The notes beneath the pieces were generated by a model that made no database searches, was not told the origin of the DNA, and saw nothing but the letters and a program-made list of their open reading frames with translations. Of a stretch of DNA of 64,000 nt, positions 26,799 to 34,208 are shown piece after piece. The position numbers and the translations under genes were made by a program. The DNA is from Aliisedimentitalea scapharcae (GTDB lineage Bacteria > Pseudomonadota > Alphaproteobacteria > Rhodobacterales > Rhodobacteraceae): assembly GCF_045277565.1 (NCBI RefSeq), contig NZ_CP123584.1:248001-312000 (forward strand). Reading direction: 5' to 3'. The first letter of the stretch is position 1, and the number at the start of each line of letters is the position of its first letter.

Positions 26799-27462
26799 AG
26801 TACCCTTTGGCAAAAGGCGCGGCCTCACCCCATAATTCCCGTACGCGCTTGTCCCTGCCACAGGCCTGGCGGTACCGTTTGTAAGCAGCGGCCTGACGTT
26901 TTGGCCCAAACCGGGTGAACACCAGATTGGTCCCCTTGTAATAGTCCTGATGATAGTCTTCGGCTTCGTAAAATGGGGCGCTGGACAGAACAGGTGTCAC
27001 AATGGCTTGTCCCAAATCCTTCTGTGCTTGTGCGATAGCTTGATCCGCCAGCGACTTTTCCTGACTATTGGAGACAAAAATCGCCGTTCGATAGCTTTCT
27101 CCGCGATCACAAAACTGTCCGCCTGCATCGGTTGGATCCACTGATCTCAGAAACAGCGACAACAGGGTTTCACGACTGACCTGATCTGCATCAAAGGTAA
27201 TCTGAACAGCTTCGTAATGCCCTGTCCCGCCTTTGGTGACGTCCTTGTAGGTCGGATTGCCGGTCTTCCCACCGGTATATCCGGACACGGCCCCGATTAC
27301 ACCGGGCACCCCTTCGAAATCGCTTTCAACGCACCAGAAGCAACCCCCGGCCACGGTGAGCGCTTCGGGCGACTTGGCCTGAGCGTCCTGTGCATCCAGG
27401 ATGCTGGCCAGACCCATTAGAATCGTTAGGGCCAAAGGCTTCAGTGTTTCGCTCAGCTGCAT
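26797..27462 (-). CDS. msrA: peptide methionine sulfoxide reductase MsrA, exported
   Basis: A 221-residue enzyme reducing methionine-S-sulfoxide in proteins. The catalytic GGCFWCVESDFEGVPGV is at about residues 40-55; the rest has VSGYTGG, TKGGTGHYEAVQITFD, DPTDAGGQFCDRGESYRT and the AEDYHQDYY block. The N-terminal LKPLALTILMGLASILDAQDAQA is a likely signal peptide, so the enzyme probably works in the periplasm. I chose the start at 27462, right before this peptide; ATGs at 27474 and 27498 are upstream alternatives. It diverges from the class IV aminotransferase. Confidence 0.93.
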   Translation of the reverse strand: MQLSETLKPLALTILMGLASILDAQDAQAKSPEALTVAGGCFWCVESDFEGVPGVIGAVSGYTGGKTGNPTYKDVTKGGTGHYEAVQITFDADQVSRETLLSLFLRSVDPTDAGGQFCDRGESYRTAIFVSNSQEKSLADQAIAQAQKDLGQAIVTPVLSSAPFYEAEDYHQDYYKGTNLVFTRFGPKRQAAAYKRYRQACGRDKRVRELWGEAAPFAKGY

Positions 27463-27562
27463 ATCCGACTCCATTTTCTGGCAGGTTGGATCAGACACGG
27501 GACACTGGCAATTCTCAGACGTGCAAGGTCACGCAGTGGTGATCGTGTTTTACCACTTGGAA

Positions 27563-27574
27563 ATTGGATCCAAT
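27563..27574. promoter_or_regulatory. palindrome ATTGGATCCAAT upstream of the class IV aminotransferase
   Basis: A perfect 12-base palindrome 31 bases before the ATG at 27606. Nearly the same 12-mer (11 of 12, ATTGGATCCTAT) occurs at 50449-50460 upstream of the class III aminotransferase fusion. It may be an operator for a shared regulator; no regulator is identified. Confidence 0.4.
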
Positions 27575-27605
27575 CCACCTAGCGTGCCGCCGCAAGGAGG
27601 ATCTC

Positions 27606-28514
27606 ATGACCGACAAGATGAGCACGCACCAAGCCAAAGAAGATGCCCGCAACGAAGATATCTTGATCTATCTGAACGGACGCGTCGTACCCAAATCTGA
27701 GGCGACCGTCAGTGTGTATGACAGCGGGTTCATGCTGGGGGACGGGGTCTGGGAAGGGTTGCGCCTATACAACGGCACCTGGGCGTTCATGGATGAACAT
27801 CTGGATCGGTTGTTTGAGGCAGCCAAGGCAATTGACCTGGACATTGGTCTGGATCGGGTTGGTGTCAAAACCGCCTTGTTAGAGACACAAAATGCCAATG
27901 GGATGACAACGGACGCCCATGCCAGAGTGATGGTGACACGCGGGGTCAAAACCCGCCCGTTCCAGCATCCGCAGTTGTCGCAGCAGGGCCCGACATTCGT
28001 GATTATCATGGAACATTCACAGCCCAAGTTGCCGCGCCCAATCCGGCTGGCGACGGTACCCCATGTGCGTGGTCTACCGATGAGCCAGGATCCGAAATTG
28101 AATTCGCATTCCAAACTGAACTGCATCATTGCCTGCATAGCAGCCGAAAAAGCTGGTGCGGACGAAGCATTGATGTTGGACGTCAATGGATTTGTGAATA
28201 CCACAAACGCCTGTAACTTCTTTATTGTGCGCAAGGGCGAGGTTTGGACCTCGACTGGTGATTACTGCATGAACGGCATCACTCGCCAAAAAGTAATCGA
28301 TCTGTGCCGCGCTCATTGCATCCCGGTGCATGAGCGAAACTTTTCCCTCGTAGACACCTATGGTGCAGACGAGGCGTTCCTGACCGGCACCTTTGGTGCG
28401 CAGACCCCGGTGGGCGACATTGATGGGCGTGTCATCGGAACAGGGCAGATGGGCCCGATGACAGAGCGGATCCGGCAGCTGTACAAATCCCTGATCCAAG
28501 AGGAGTGTGCCTGA
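27606..28514 (+). CDS. class IV aminotransferase (BCAT/D-amino-acid type)
   Basis: A 302-residue PLP enzyme of fold type IV. It has ILIYLNGRVVPKSEATVSVYDSGFMLGDGVWEGLRLYNG with the start segment of BCAT/D-AAT proteins, KLNSHSKLNCIIACIAAEKAGADEALMLD with the PLP lysine, and GFVNTTNACNFFIV and TFGAQTPVGDIDGRVIG. Branched-chain or D-amino-acid aminotransferases and aminodeoxychorismate lyase share these motifs, so the substrate is uncertain. AAGGAGG seven bases before the ATG decides the start at 27606. The next gene starts on its stop (TGATG). Confidence 0.85.
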   Translation: MTDKMSTHQAKEDARNEDILIYLNGRVVPKSEATVSVYDSGFMLGDGVWEGLRLYNGTWAFMDEHLDRLFEAAKAIDLDIGLDRVGVKTALLETQNANGMTTDAHARVMVTRGVKTRPFQHPQLSQQGPTFVIIMEHSQPKLPRPIRLATVPHVRGLPMSQDPKLNSHSKLNCIIACIAAEKAGADEALMLDVNGFVNTTNACNFFIVRKGEVWTSTGDYCMNGITRQKVIDLCRAHCIPVHERNFSLVDTYGADEAFLTGTFGAQTPVGDIDGRVIGTGQMGPMTERIRQLYKSLIQEECA

Positions 28515-29227
28515 TGCGGATTGCCATGTGGTCCGGGCCGCGGAACCTATCGACCGCGATGATGTATGCCTTTGGAAACCGGTCCGATTGCGCAGTAGTA
28601 GATGAGCCGTTCTATGCGGCCTATCTGGCGAAGACCGGATTGAACCACCCAATGCGCGACGAGATTCTGGAAAGCCAGTCGCAAGACCCGATCGCGGTCG
28701 CGTCCTATCTGGAAACCGCAAAACCGGCGGACAAGCCACATTTTTATCAAAAACATATGACTCAGCATATGATTGATGGCGTGCCCCGCGATTGGATGCG
28801 GCATTTGACGAATGTGTTTCTGATCCGGCACCCGGCGCGGGTGATCGCATCTTATGCTGCGAAACGGGAGAACCCGACGCTGGGCGACATAGGATTCCGG
28901 CAGCAGGCCGAGTTGTTCGATCTGGTCACAAGCTGGGGTCAGACGCCTGTCGTGATCGATAGCCACGATATTCGCGATAACCCACATGAAATGTTGGAAA
29001 AGCTGTGTGACGTGATCGATCTGCCGTTTTCACCAGAGATGCTGGAATGGCCCAAAGGCGGACACAAGGATGATGGGGTGTGGGCCGTGCATTGGTATGG
29101 AGCGGTGTGGAACTCTTCGGGGTTTGCGGACCCTGAAGGGTCGCTGCCCGAGGTACCGGAAGATTTGAAAATGGTTCTGAAAGCCGCCATGCCATTCTAT
29201 GAAAAGATGAAAGCGCAAAAGCTTTAG
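28514..29227 (+). CDS. sulfotransferase family protein
   Basis: A 237-residue protein. RIAMWSGPRNLSTAMMYAFG at the start is the P-loop-like motif that binds 5'-phosphosulfate in sulfotransferases, and FLIRHPARVIASYAAKR is the 3'-phosphate-binding motif. The acceptor is unknown. The ATG overlaps the last base of the aminotransferase stop, so the two are probably translated together and may handle a common metabolite. The stop is followed by repeat copy B. Confidence 0.8.
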   Translation: MRIAMWSGPRNLSTAMMYAFGNRSDCAVVDEPFYAAYLAKTGLNHPMRDEILESQSQDPIAVASYLETAKPADKPHFYQKHMTQHMIDGVPRDWMRHLTNVFLIRHPARVIASYAAKRENPTLGDIGFRQQAELFDLVTSWGQTPVVIDSHDIRDNPHEMLEKLCDVIDLPFSPEMLEWPKGGHKDDGVWAVHWYGAVWNSSGFADPEGSLPEVPEDLKMVLKAAMPFYEKMKAQKL

Positions 29228-29234
29228 GATTGCA

Positions 29235-29299
29235 AAAGGGGGGCTGCCCCTCTTGGCCGTTGGCCAATTCACCCCGAGGTATTTTGACCAGAAAGAAGC
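29235..29299 (+). repeat. dispersed repeat copy B, inverted partner of 26733-26798
   Basis: About 65 bases, CCTCTTGGCC in the middle and ending CCAGAAAGAAGC, with a hairpin GGGGGGCTGCCCC. The end AAGAAGCAGGA also provides the purine-rich region before the ATG of the VOC gene at 29310. It is inverted relative to copy A and encloses msrA, the aminotransferase and the sulfotransferase. Confidence 0.85.
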
Positions 29300-29309
29300 A
29301 GGAAGTACG

Positions 29310-29711
29310 ATGATCCGAACGTTGATCCATGTTGCCCTGGTGGTGCGCGACTATGATGAAGCTATAGCGTTTTACGTTGGAAAGCTGGGCTTTGAGTTGG
29401 TCGAGGACACTTATCAGCCCGAACAGGATAAACGTTGGGTGGTGGTACGACCGGGGAGCGACGGCTGTTCAATTCTTCTGGCTCAGGCCTCGGACGATCA
29501 TCAGGACCGCTATGTTGGCGATCAGGCCGGGGGCCGGGTGTTCCTGTTTCTGGGAACCGATGATTTCTGGCGCGATTATGAGGCGTTTCGTGCAGAAGGC
29601 ATCGAATTCGTACGCGACCCGCAAGAAGAGCCCTATGGCACCGTGGCAGTGTTCAAGGATCTTTATGGCACGCTGTGGGATCTGATCCAGTTTGCGGACG
29701 GGCGGCCCTGA
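29310..29711 (+). CDS. VOC/glyoxalase family protein
   Basis: A 133-residue protein of the vicinal oxygen chelate superfamily. It has the usual pair of beta-alpha-beta-beta-beta modules: IHVALVVRDYDEAIAFYVGKLGFELVEDT in the first and the VFLFLGTDDFWRDYEAFRAEGIEFV / YGTVAVFKDLYGTLWDLIQF in the second. Metal ligands His and Glu are plausible (IHVALV at the start) but the reaction is unknown. The start is 29310; its upstream 19 codons lie in the repeat. Confidence 0.8.
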   Translation: MIRTLIHVALVVRDYDEAIAFYVGKLGFELVEDTYQPEQDKRWVVVRPGSDGCSILLAQASDDHQDRYVGDQAGGRVFLFLGTDDFWRDYEAFRAEGIEFVRDPQEEPYGTVAVFKDLYGTLWDLIQFADGRP

Positions 29712-29743
29712 CGCGCGCTGCAAAGGAGGTTGACCTGTTTTCA

Positions 29744-29929
29744 AGGGATGTGTTGAGGATCCCTCTACTTCATTTTGGGTATCTCACTAGCATACCCAAA
29801 ATATACAGAAAAAAGGACTCGACTCGGACCGAATGAGTCGTGAGCATTTGAGCACCTACATGCAGATAGGTGCCTTAAGACTGCCGTAGGCAACAGTCTG
29901 TCCTGACAAGACACTGTGCCGATCACAGT
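29744..29929. other. string of five intergenic hairpins (candidate structured RNA)
   Basis: Between the convergent VOC and SCP2 genes I read successive perfect stems: AGGGAT/ATCCCT (29744-29764), TTTTGGGTAT/ATACCCAAAA (29773-29801), CGACTC/GAGTCG (29820-29840), GCACCTA/TAGGTGC (29852-29873), AGACTG/CAGTCT (29878-29899), and a sixth, ACTGTG/CACAGT (29913-29929). No reading frame explains them. The strand and any promoter are not clear. Confidence 0.5.
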
Positions 29930-29948
29930 TGTGGCCTTTTCCTTCGTT

Positions 29949-30227
29949 TTACCCCAGCAATTGCCCTAGCTTCATGGCGACGCCCATGTCGCCGGACACC
30001 TTGATTTTGCCCATCATCACTGCGGTCATCGGGTTCAGCTGGCCAGTCAGCAGCTTTTCCAGATTGGCGCGTGATAGGCGCAGGGTGCAGTCGGTATTCT
30101 GATCGGTAGTGCTGGCGGTGTTGTCGGCCAGGACGATCACGCCATCTTCGCCGCAGTCGAACTTCAGTGAGCCGTCAAAAGCTTTGCCGGACAACTCGTC
30201 CTGAATACCCCTGGCGATGTCTTCCAT
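29949..30227 (-). CDS. SCP2 sterol-binding domain protein
   Basis: A 92-residue SCP2-like domain with AFDGSLKFDCGEDGVIVLAD, TDCTLRLSRANLEKLLTGQLNPMTAVMMGKIKVSGDMGVAMKLGQLL. SCP2 domains bind lipids or acyl-CoA; the natural ligand in bacteria is usually unknown. A single short domain is a standard length for this family in Rhodobacterales. GGGAGC precedes the ATG. It is downstream of argG on the same strand but separated by the argG terminator, so it may be its own unit. Confidence 0.85.
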   Translation of the reverse strand: MEDIARGIQDELSGKAFDGSLKFDCGEDGVIVLADNTASTTDQNTDCTLRLSRANLEKLLTGQLNPMTAVMMGKIKVSGDMGVAMKLGQLLG

Positions 30228-30250
30228 GATGTCAGCTCCCTTTGCCCCGG

Positions 30251-30286
30251 AAAATGAAAATGCCCGCCGATCACTTTGGCGGGCAT
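30251..30286 (-). terminator. intrinsic terminator after argG
   Basis: On the minus strand, stem ATGCCCGCC/GGCGGGCAT (nine base pairs, nine-base loop) followed by TTTTCATTTT. A second hairpin without a T run, TGACGTAAC/GTTACGTCA with a five-base loop, lies at 30305-30327 between the argG stop and this terminator. Confidence 0.85.
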
Positions 30287-30337
30287 CTGTGAATTCTCAA
30301 TGGGTGACGTAACTGGGGGTTACGTCAGGGGAGCCAT

Positions 30338-31564
30338 TCAGCCACCAACGCGCTTGTTACGCGCGGCCAGCAGTTTCAGGCGCAGCGCGTTCAGCTGGAT
30401 GAAACCTGCGGCGTCGGTCTGGTCGTAGGCGCCGGCGTCTTCTTCAAAGGTGACGTGCGCTTCGGAGTAGAGCGAATGATCCGACCAGCGGCCCACGCAG
30501 GTCGCGGACCCTTTATACAGCTTCAGACGTACGGTGCCGGTGACATGCGCCTGGGACACATCAATCGCGGCCTGCAGCATCTCGCGTTCCGGGCTGTACC
30601 AGAAGCCGTTGTAGATCAGCTCGGCGAATTTCGGCATCAGCTCATCTTTGAGGTGCATAGCGCCGCGATCCATGGTGATGGATTCGATGCCGCGATGCGC
30701 TTCGAGCAACAAGGTGCCGCCGGGGGTTTCGTAGATACCGCGGGATTTCATCCCGACAAACCGGCCCTCGACAAGGTCCAGACGTCCACAGCCGTGCTTG
30801 CCGCCCAGTTCGTTCAGTTTGGTCAGGATGGTGGCCGGGCTCATTGCTTCGCCGTTGATGCTGACCGCGTCCCCCTTTTCGAAACCGATTTCGATGAATT
30901 CGGGCTCGTTCGGGGCGTCTTCGGGGTGCACGGTGCGCTGATAGACATAGTCGGGTGCGGCCACGGCCGGATCTTCCAGAACTTTGCCCTCGGACGAGGT
31001 GTGCAGCAGGTTGGCGTCGACCGAAAACGGCGCTTCGCCACGTTTGTCCTTGGCGACCGGGATCTGGTTCTGTTCGGCGAACTCCAGCAGGCGGGTGCGC
31101 GACGTCAGATCCCATTCACGCCAGGGCGCAATCACCTTGATGTCGGGATTCAACGCATAGGCGGCCAGTTCGAAACGTACCTGATCGTTGCCCTTGCCCG
31201 TGGCACCATGGGCAACCGCATCGGCGCCGGTGGCGGCGGCGATTTCCACCAGACGTTTCGAGATCAGCGGACGGGCGATTGATGTGCCCAGCAGATACAG
31301 GCCCTCATACACCGCATTGGCGCGGAACATGGGGAAGACGAAATCGCGCACGAACTCTTCGCGCACATCTTCGATAAAGATGTTCTCCGGTTTGATCCCC
31401 AGAAGCTCAGCCTTTTGGCGAGCGGGCTCCAGCTCTTCGCCCTGACCGAGGTCGGCGGTAAAGGTGACAACTTCGCAGCCATATTCGGTCTGCAACCATT
31501 TCAGAATGATCGACGTATCTAGGCCGCCAGAATAGGCCAGAACAACTTTCTTGGGCGCGGACAT
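30338..31564 (-). CDS. argG: argininosuccinate synthase
   Basis: A 408-residue enzyme that joins citrulline and aspartate with ATP in arginine synthesis. It starts KKVVLAYSGGLDTSIILKWL with the pyrophosphatase P-loop (SGGLDTS), followed by EVVTFTADLGQGEEL, YLLGTSIARPLISKRLVEIA, AHGATGKGNDQVRFEL, and APWREWDL, and it ends LNALRLKLLAARNKR. Length is normal. ATG at 31564 is preceded by GAGAGGAAATTCC. Two hairpins follow the stop. Confidence 0.97.
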   Translation of the reverse strand: MSAPKKVVLAYSGGLDTSIILKWLQTEYGCEVVTFTADLGQGEELEPARQKAELLGIKPENIFIEDVREEFVRDFVFPMFRANAVYEGLYLLGTSIARPLISKRLVEIAAATGADAVAHGATGKGNDQVRFELAAYALNPDIKVIAPWREWDLTSRTRLLEFAEQNQIPVAKDKRGEAPFSVDANLLHTSSEGKVLEDPAVAAPDYVYQRTVHPEDAPNEPEFIEIGFEKGDAVSINGEAMSPATILTKLNELGGKHGCGRLDLVEGRFVGMKSRGIYETPGGTLLLEAHRGIESITMDRGAMHLKDELMPKFAELIYNGFWYSPEREMLQAAIDVSQAHVTGTVRLKLYKGSATCVGRWSDHSLYSEAHVTFEEDAGAYDQTDAAGFIQLNALRLKLLAARNKRVGG

Positions 31565-31698
31565 GGAATTTCCTCTCAGGTAGATCGACGGGGCGATAGC
31601 CGGTTTTCAAGCCGAGAGCAAGATCATGGGGTTTTTGTCGCGGCAATCGGGCGTTAAAGCTGGGTCAACTGTATCAGTTTTTTGAGAAGGCATTCGAT

Positions 31699-32451
31699 AT
31701 GAAAGGTTGGCATATCTTTCTGCATTCCGTGCAGATGGTTCTGAGAAATCTGCACCCAGCTCTGCAGATCGGATTGGTGCCCATCGTTTTGATGGCAATC
31801 CTGTCCACTGTTTTGACCTCGTCAACCGGTTTGTCCCTGGATATGCTGGGGAATGAACAGATGATGAGAACGGCGTTTGAGAACGGACAGATCAACATTG
31901 GCGGACTATTGCTGTTTGCATGCATTTCCGTGTTTTTTACCCTTTGGATCTTTGTGAACTGGCACCGCTATGTCCTGCTCGAAGAGTATCCGACAGGATG
32001 GATTCCACCGCTGCGGTTAGATCGCATTCTAACCTATTTCGGAAAATCTCTGATGATTGGTCTGGCAATGGCGGTGATGTTGGTGCCGTTGGGGTTGGCA
32101 TTCCTGTTGGGTCCGATTGGAGCACTGCTGTTTGTACTGGGGGCTTTCTTTGTTGTGGTGACCGGTTACCGCTGGTTTTTGTTATTGCCCGCTGCCGCGA
32201 TTGGAGATCCGTTGTCTATGCGCGAGGCATGGGACAAGACACGTGGGGCGTCTGGTGCGATAATCCTCATGTTGGTATTGGTTATGATGACCCAAGTTGG
32301 TCTGGACGTGGCAATTCGGCTGATTGCGGCAGTTTTGCCGATTGCTGCCCTGGTCGTGCAATGGTGTGTCGCGCTGGTCCTGATGTTGGTGAATGTCAGC
32401 CTGTTGACGACGATGTACGGACATTTCATTCAAGATCGGCCAATCAACTGA
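31699..32451 (+). CDS. membrane protein of unknown function
   Basis: A 250-residue integral membrane protein with five or six hydrophobic segments (GLVPIVLMAILSTVL, LLLFACISVFFTLWIFV, SLMIGLAMAVMLVPLGLAFLL, ALLFVLGAFFVVVTGYRWFLLL, GAIILMLVLVMM, and a last one near 225-240). The soluble loop WHRYVLLEEYPTGWIPPLR and the block GYRWFLLLPAAAIGDPLSMREAWDKTRG are common in uncharacterised bacterial membrane proteins. It diverges from argG and precedes the threonine dehydratase by 67 bases. I do not recognise a function. Confidence 0.75.
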   Translation: MKGWHIFLHSVQMVLRNLHPALQIGLVPIVLMAILSTVLTSSTGLSLDMLGNEQMMRTAFENGQINIGGLLLFACISVFFTLWIFVNWHRYVLLEEYPTGWIPPLRLDRILTYFGKSLMIGLAMAVMLVPLGLAFLLGPIGALLFVLGAFFVVVTGYRWFLLLPAAAIGDPLSMREAWDKTRGASGAIILMLVLVMMTQVGLDVAIRLIAAVLPIAALVVQWCVALVLMLVNVSLLTTMYGHFIQDRPIN

Positions 32452-32518
32452 CGGTATTCTTATGTATGCTTTGGTCCAGCCTCTTGCCTTGTGGGCGGGG
32501 TTGGGCCAGTGAAGTGAC

Positions 32519-33745
32519 ATGACTGAATTCATGACCCGTGCCCGCTCCGCCGAAAAGGCCATGCGAGACGTTTTCGAACGCACTCCGTTACAACGTAATG
32601 TGCATTTGTCCGACCGGTTTGGTGCCGATATCTGGCTGAAACGCGAAGATCTGAGCCCGGTGCGGTCCTACAAGATCCGTGGTGCATTCAACGCGATGCG
32701 CAAATTGCCGGATCAGGAATTGTTTGTATGTGCCAGCGCTGGCAACCATGCGCAGGGTGTGGCCTTTATGTGCAAGCATATGGGTGTGCGCGGTGTGATC
32801 TTTATGCCGGTGACGACACCCAAACAAAAAATCCAGAAAACAAGAATGTTTGGTGGCGAACATGTCGAGATCCACCTGACCGGAGACTATTTTGACGATA
32901 CTTTGGCATCCGCCCAGGAGTGGTGTGCACGTGAAGGGGGACACTTTTTGTCTCCGTTTGACGATACAGATGTCATTGAAGGTCAGGCGTCGATTGCTGT
33001 TGAAATCGAAGAGCAACTGGGCGGGGTTCCCGATCATGTGATCCTGCCTGTTGGGGGTGGTGGCATGTCATCCGGTGTATCGCGATGGTTCGGGGAACGG
33101 TCCCATTGCGTGTTTGTTGAACCAGCTGGCGGGGCCTGCCTGCGCGGCGCTTTGGCTGCGGGGCACCCGGTGACATTGGATCACGTAGATACCTTTTGTG
33201 ATGGGGCTGCTGTGGGCCGGATCGGGCAACAGCCGTTTGATCATCTCAAACATGTACCGTTGTCGGATGTTCTAACACTTGGAGAAGACCGGATCTGCAC
33301 GACGATTGCCGAGATGTTAAATGTCGAAGGCATCGTGTTGGAGCCAGCTGGGGCATTGGCCATCGAGGCATTGGGTGATCTGCAATCCTGGATTCGCGGG
33401 CGCACGGTGGTTTGCGTCACATCTGGTGGAAATTTTGACTTTGAACGTCTGCCCGAGGTCAAGGAACGCGCATTGCGGTATTCGGGTGTCAAAAAATACC
33501 TGATCCTGCGCTTGCCGCAACGCCCCGGTGCGCTCAAGGAATTTCTGGGAATTCTGGGTCCGGAAGACGATATTGCCCGGTTCGAATACATGAAAAAATC
33601 CGCGCGCAACTTCGGGTCGGTATTGATCGGGATCGAAACCAGAAAACCAGAGAACTTTGTTCGCCTGTTTGCCCATCTCCAAGAGGCTGGTTTTACCTAT
33701 TCCGACATCACAAATGACGAAACCATGGCCCAGTTCGTGATCTGA
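32519..33745 (+). CDS. ilvA: threonine ammonia-lyase (threonine dehydratase)
   Basis: A 408-residue PLP enzyme deaminating threonine to 2-oxobutanoate. VRSYKIRGAFNAM has the PLP lysine (K in SYKIRGA); VCASAGNHAQGVAFM and VILPVGGGGMSSGVSRWF are the cofactor-binding blocks; the C-terminal 80 residues (RYSGVKKYLILRLPQRPGALKEFL) are one ACT-like domain. E. coli IlvA has two, so this is the shorter form, typical of alphaproteobacteria and feedback regulation may differ. The convergent HPt gene follows; a weak GGCATC/GATGCC stem (33748-33770) sits between them. Confidence 0.9.
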   Translation: MTEFMTRARSAEKAMRDVFERTPLQRNVHLSDRFGADIWLKREDLSPVRSYKIRGAFNAMRKLPDQELFVCASAGNHAQGVAFMCKHMGVRGVIFMPVTTPKQKIQKTRMFGGEHVEIHLTGDYFDDTLASAQEWCAREGGHFLSPFDDTDVIEGQASIAVEIEEQLGGVPDHVILPVGGGGMSSGVSRWFGERSHCVFVEPAGGACLRGALAAGHPVTLDHVDTFCDGAAVGRIGQQPFDHLKHVPLSDVLTLGEDRICTTIAEMLNVEGIVLEPAGALAIEALGDLQSWIRGRTVVCVTSGGNFDFERLPEVKERALRYSGVKKYLILRLPQRPGALKEFLGILGPEDDIARFEYMKKSARNFGSVLIGIETRKPENFVRLFAHLQEAGFTYSDITNDETMAQFVI

Positions 33746-33771
33746 TCGGCATCTTGTTCCGAGGGATGCCT

Positions 33772-34104
33772 TCAGCCGAATTTGGCGGGTAATTCTGTCA
33801 TGAATTGCCCCTTGGATTCTTCATATGTTGCAAGGATGGATTGCAGATCGACGTTGGTGGCCTGGCCCTGTGCAGATTGTGTTTCGCCGTCCTGACAGAG
33901 CTTGGAAAACCCTTCGAATCCAAGGTTTAACGCACTCCCCTTAAGGAAATGCAGATCCTGTTCCAGCGAGTGCAGGTCTGCGCCCTGTTTGAGCCTCCCG
34001 ATCACTTCCTCCACCTCTTCGAGAAAGATTTCGATGATCTCCTCGAAATCCTCCGCTCCAACTTCTTCGCGTAACTCACTGATACGTGCCCAATGTATCA
34101 TCAC
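33772..34104 (-). CDS. histidine phosphotransfer (HPt) domain protein
   Basis: A 110-residue helical protein. DLHFLKGSALNLGFEGFSKLCQDGE carries the phosphorylatable histidine (H-F-L-K-G-S motif) of HPt domains, preceded by a four-helix body with acidic EEIIEIFLEEVEEV. HPt proteins pass phosphate between response regulators or from hybrid kinases. It diverges from the response-regulator phosphatase at 34209-35552 with 104 bases between, so they are probably partners. No sensor kinase is in the window. Confidence 0.85.
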   Translation of the reverse strand: MMIHWARISELREEVGAEDFEEIIEIFLEEVEEVIGRLKQGADLHSLEQDLHFLKGSALNLGFEGFSKLCQDGETQSAQGQATNVDLQSILATYEESKGQFMTELPAKFG

Positions 34105-34208
34105 TTGTTCCCTTTGAACCCAACCATAGAAAATTGGACCCTAGGAACGAGGCGTAAACCAAAGGTTAAAGGAACAATTTCACGGGATTACTTTTTGCTT
34201 TTCACGAC

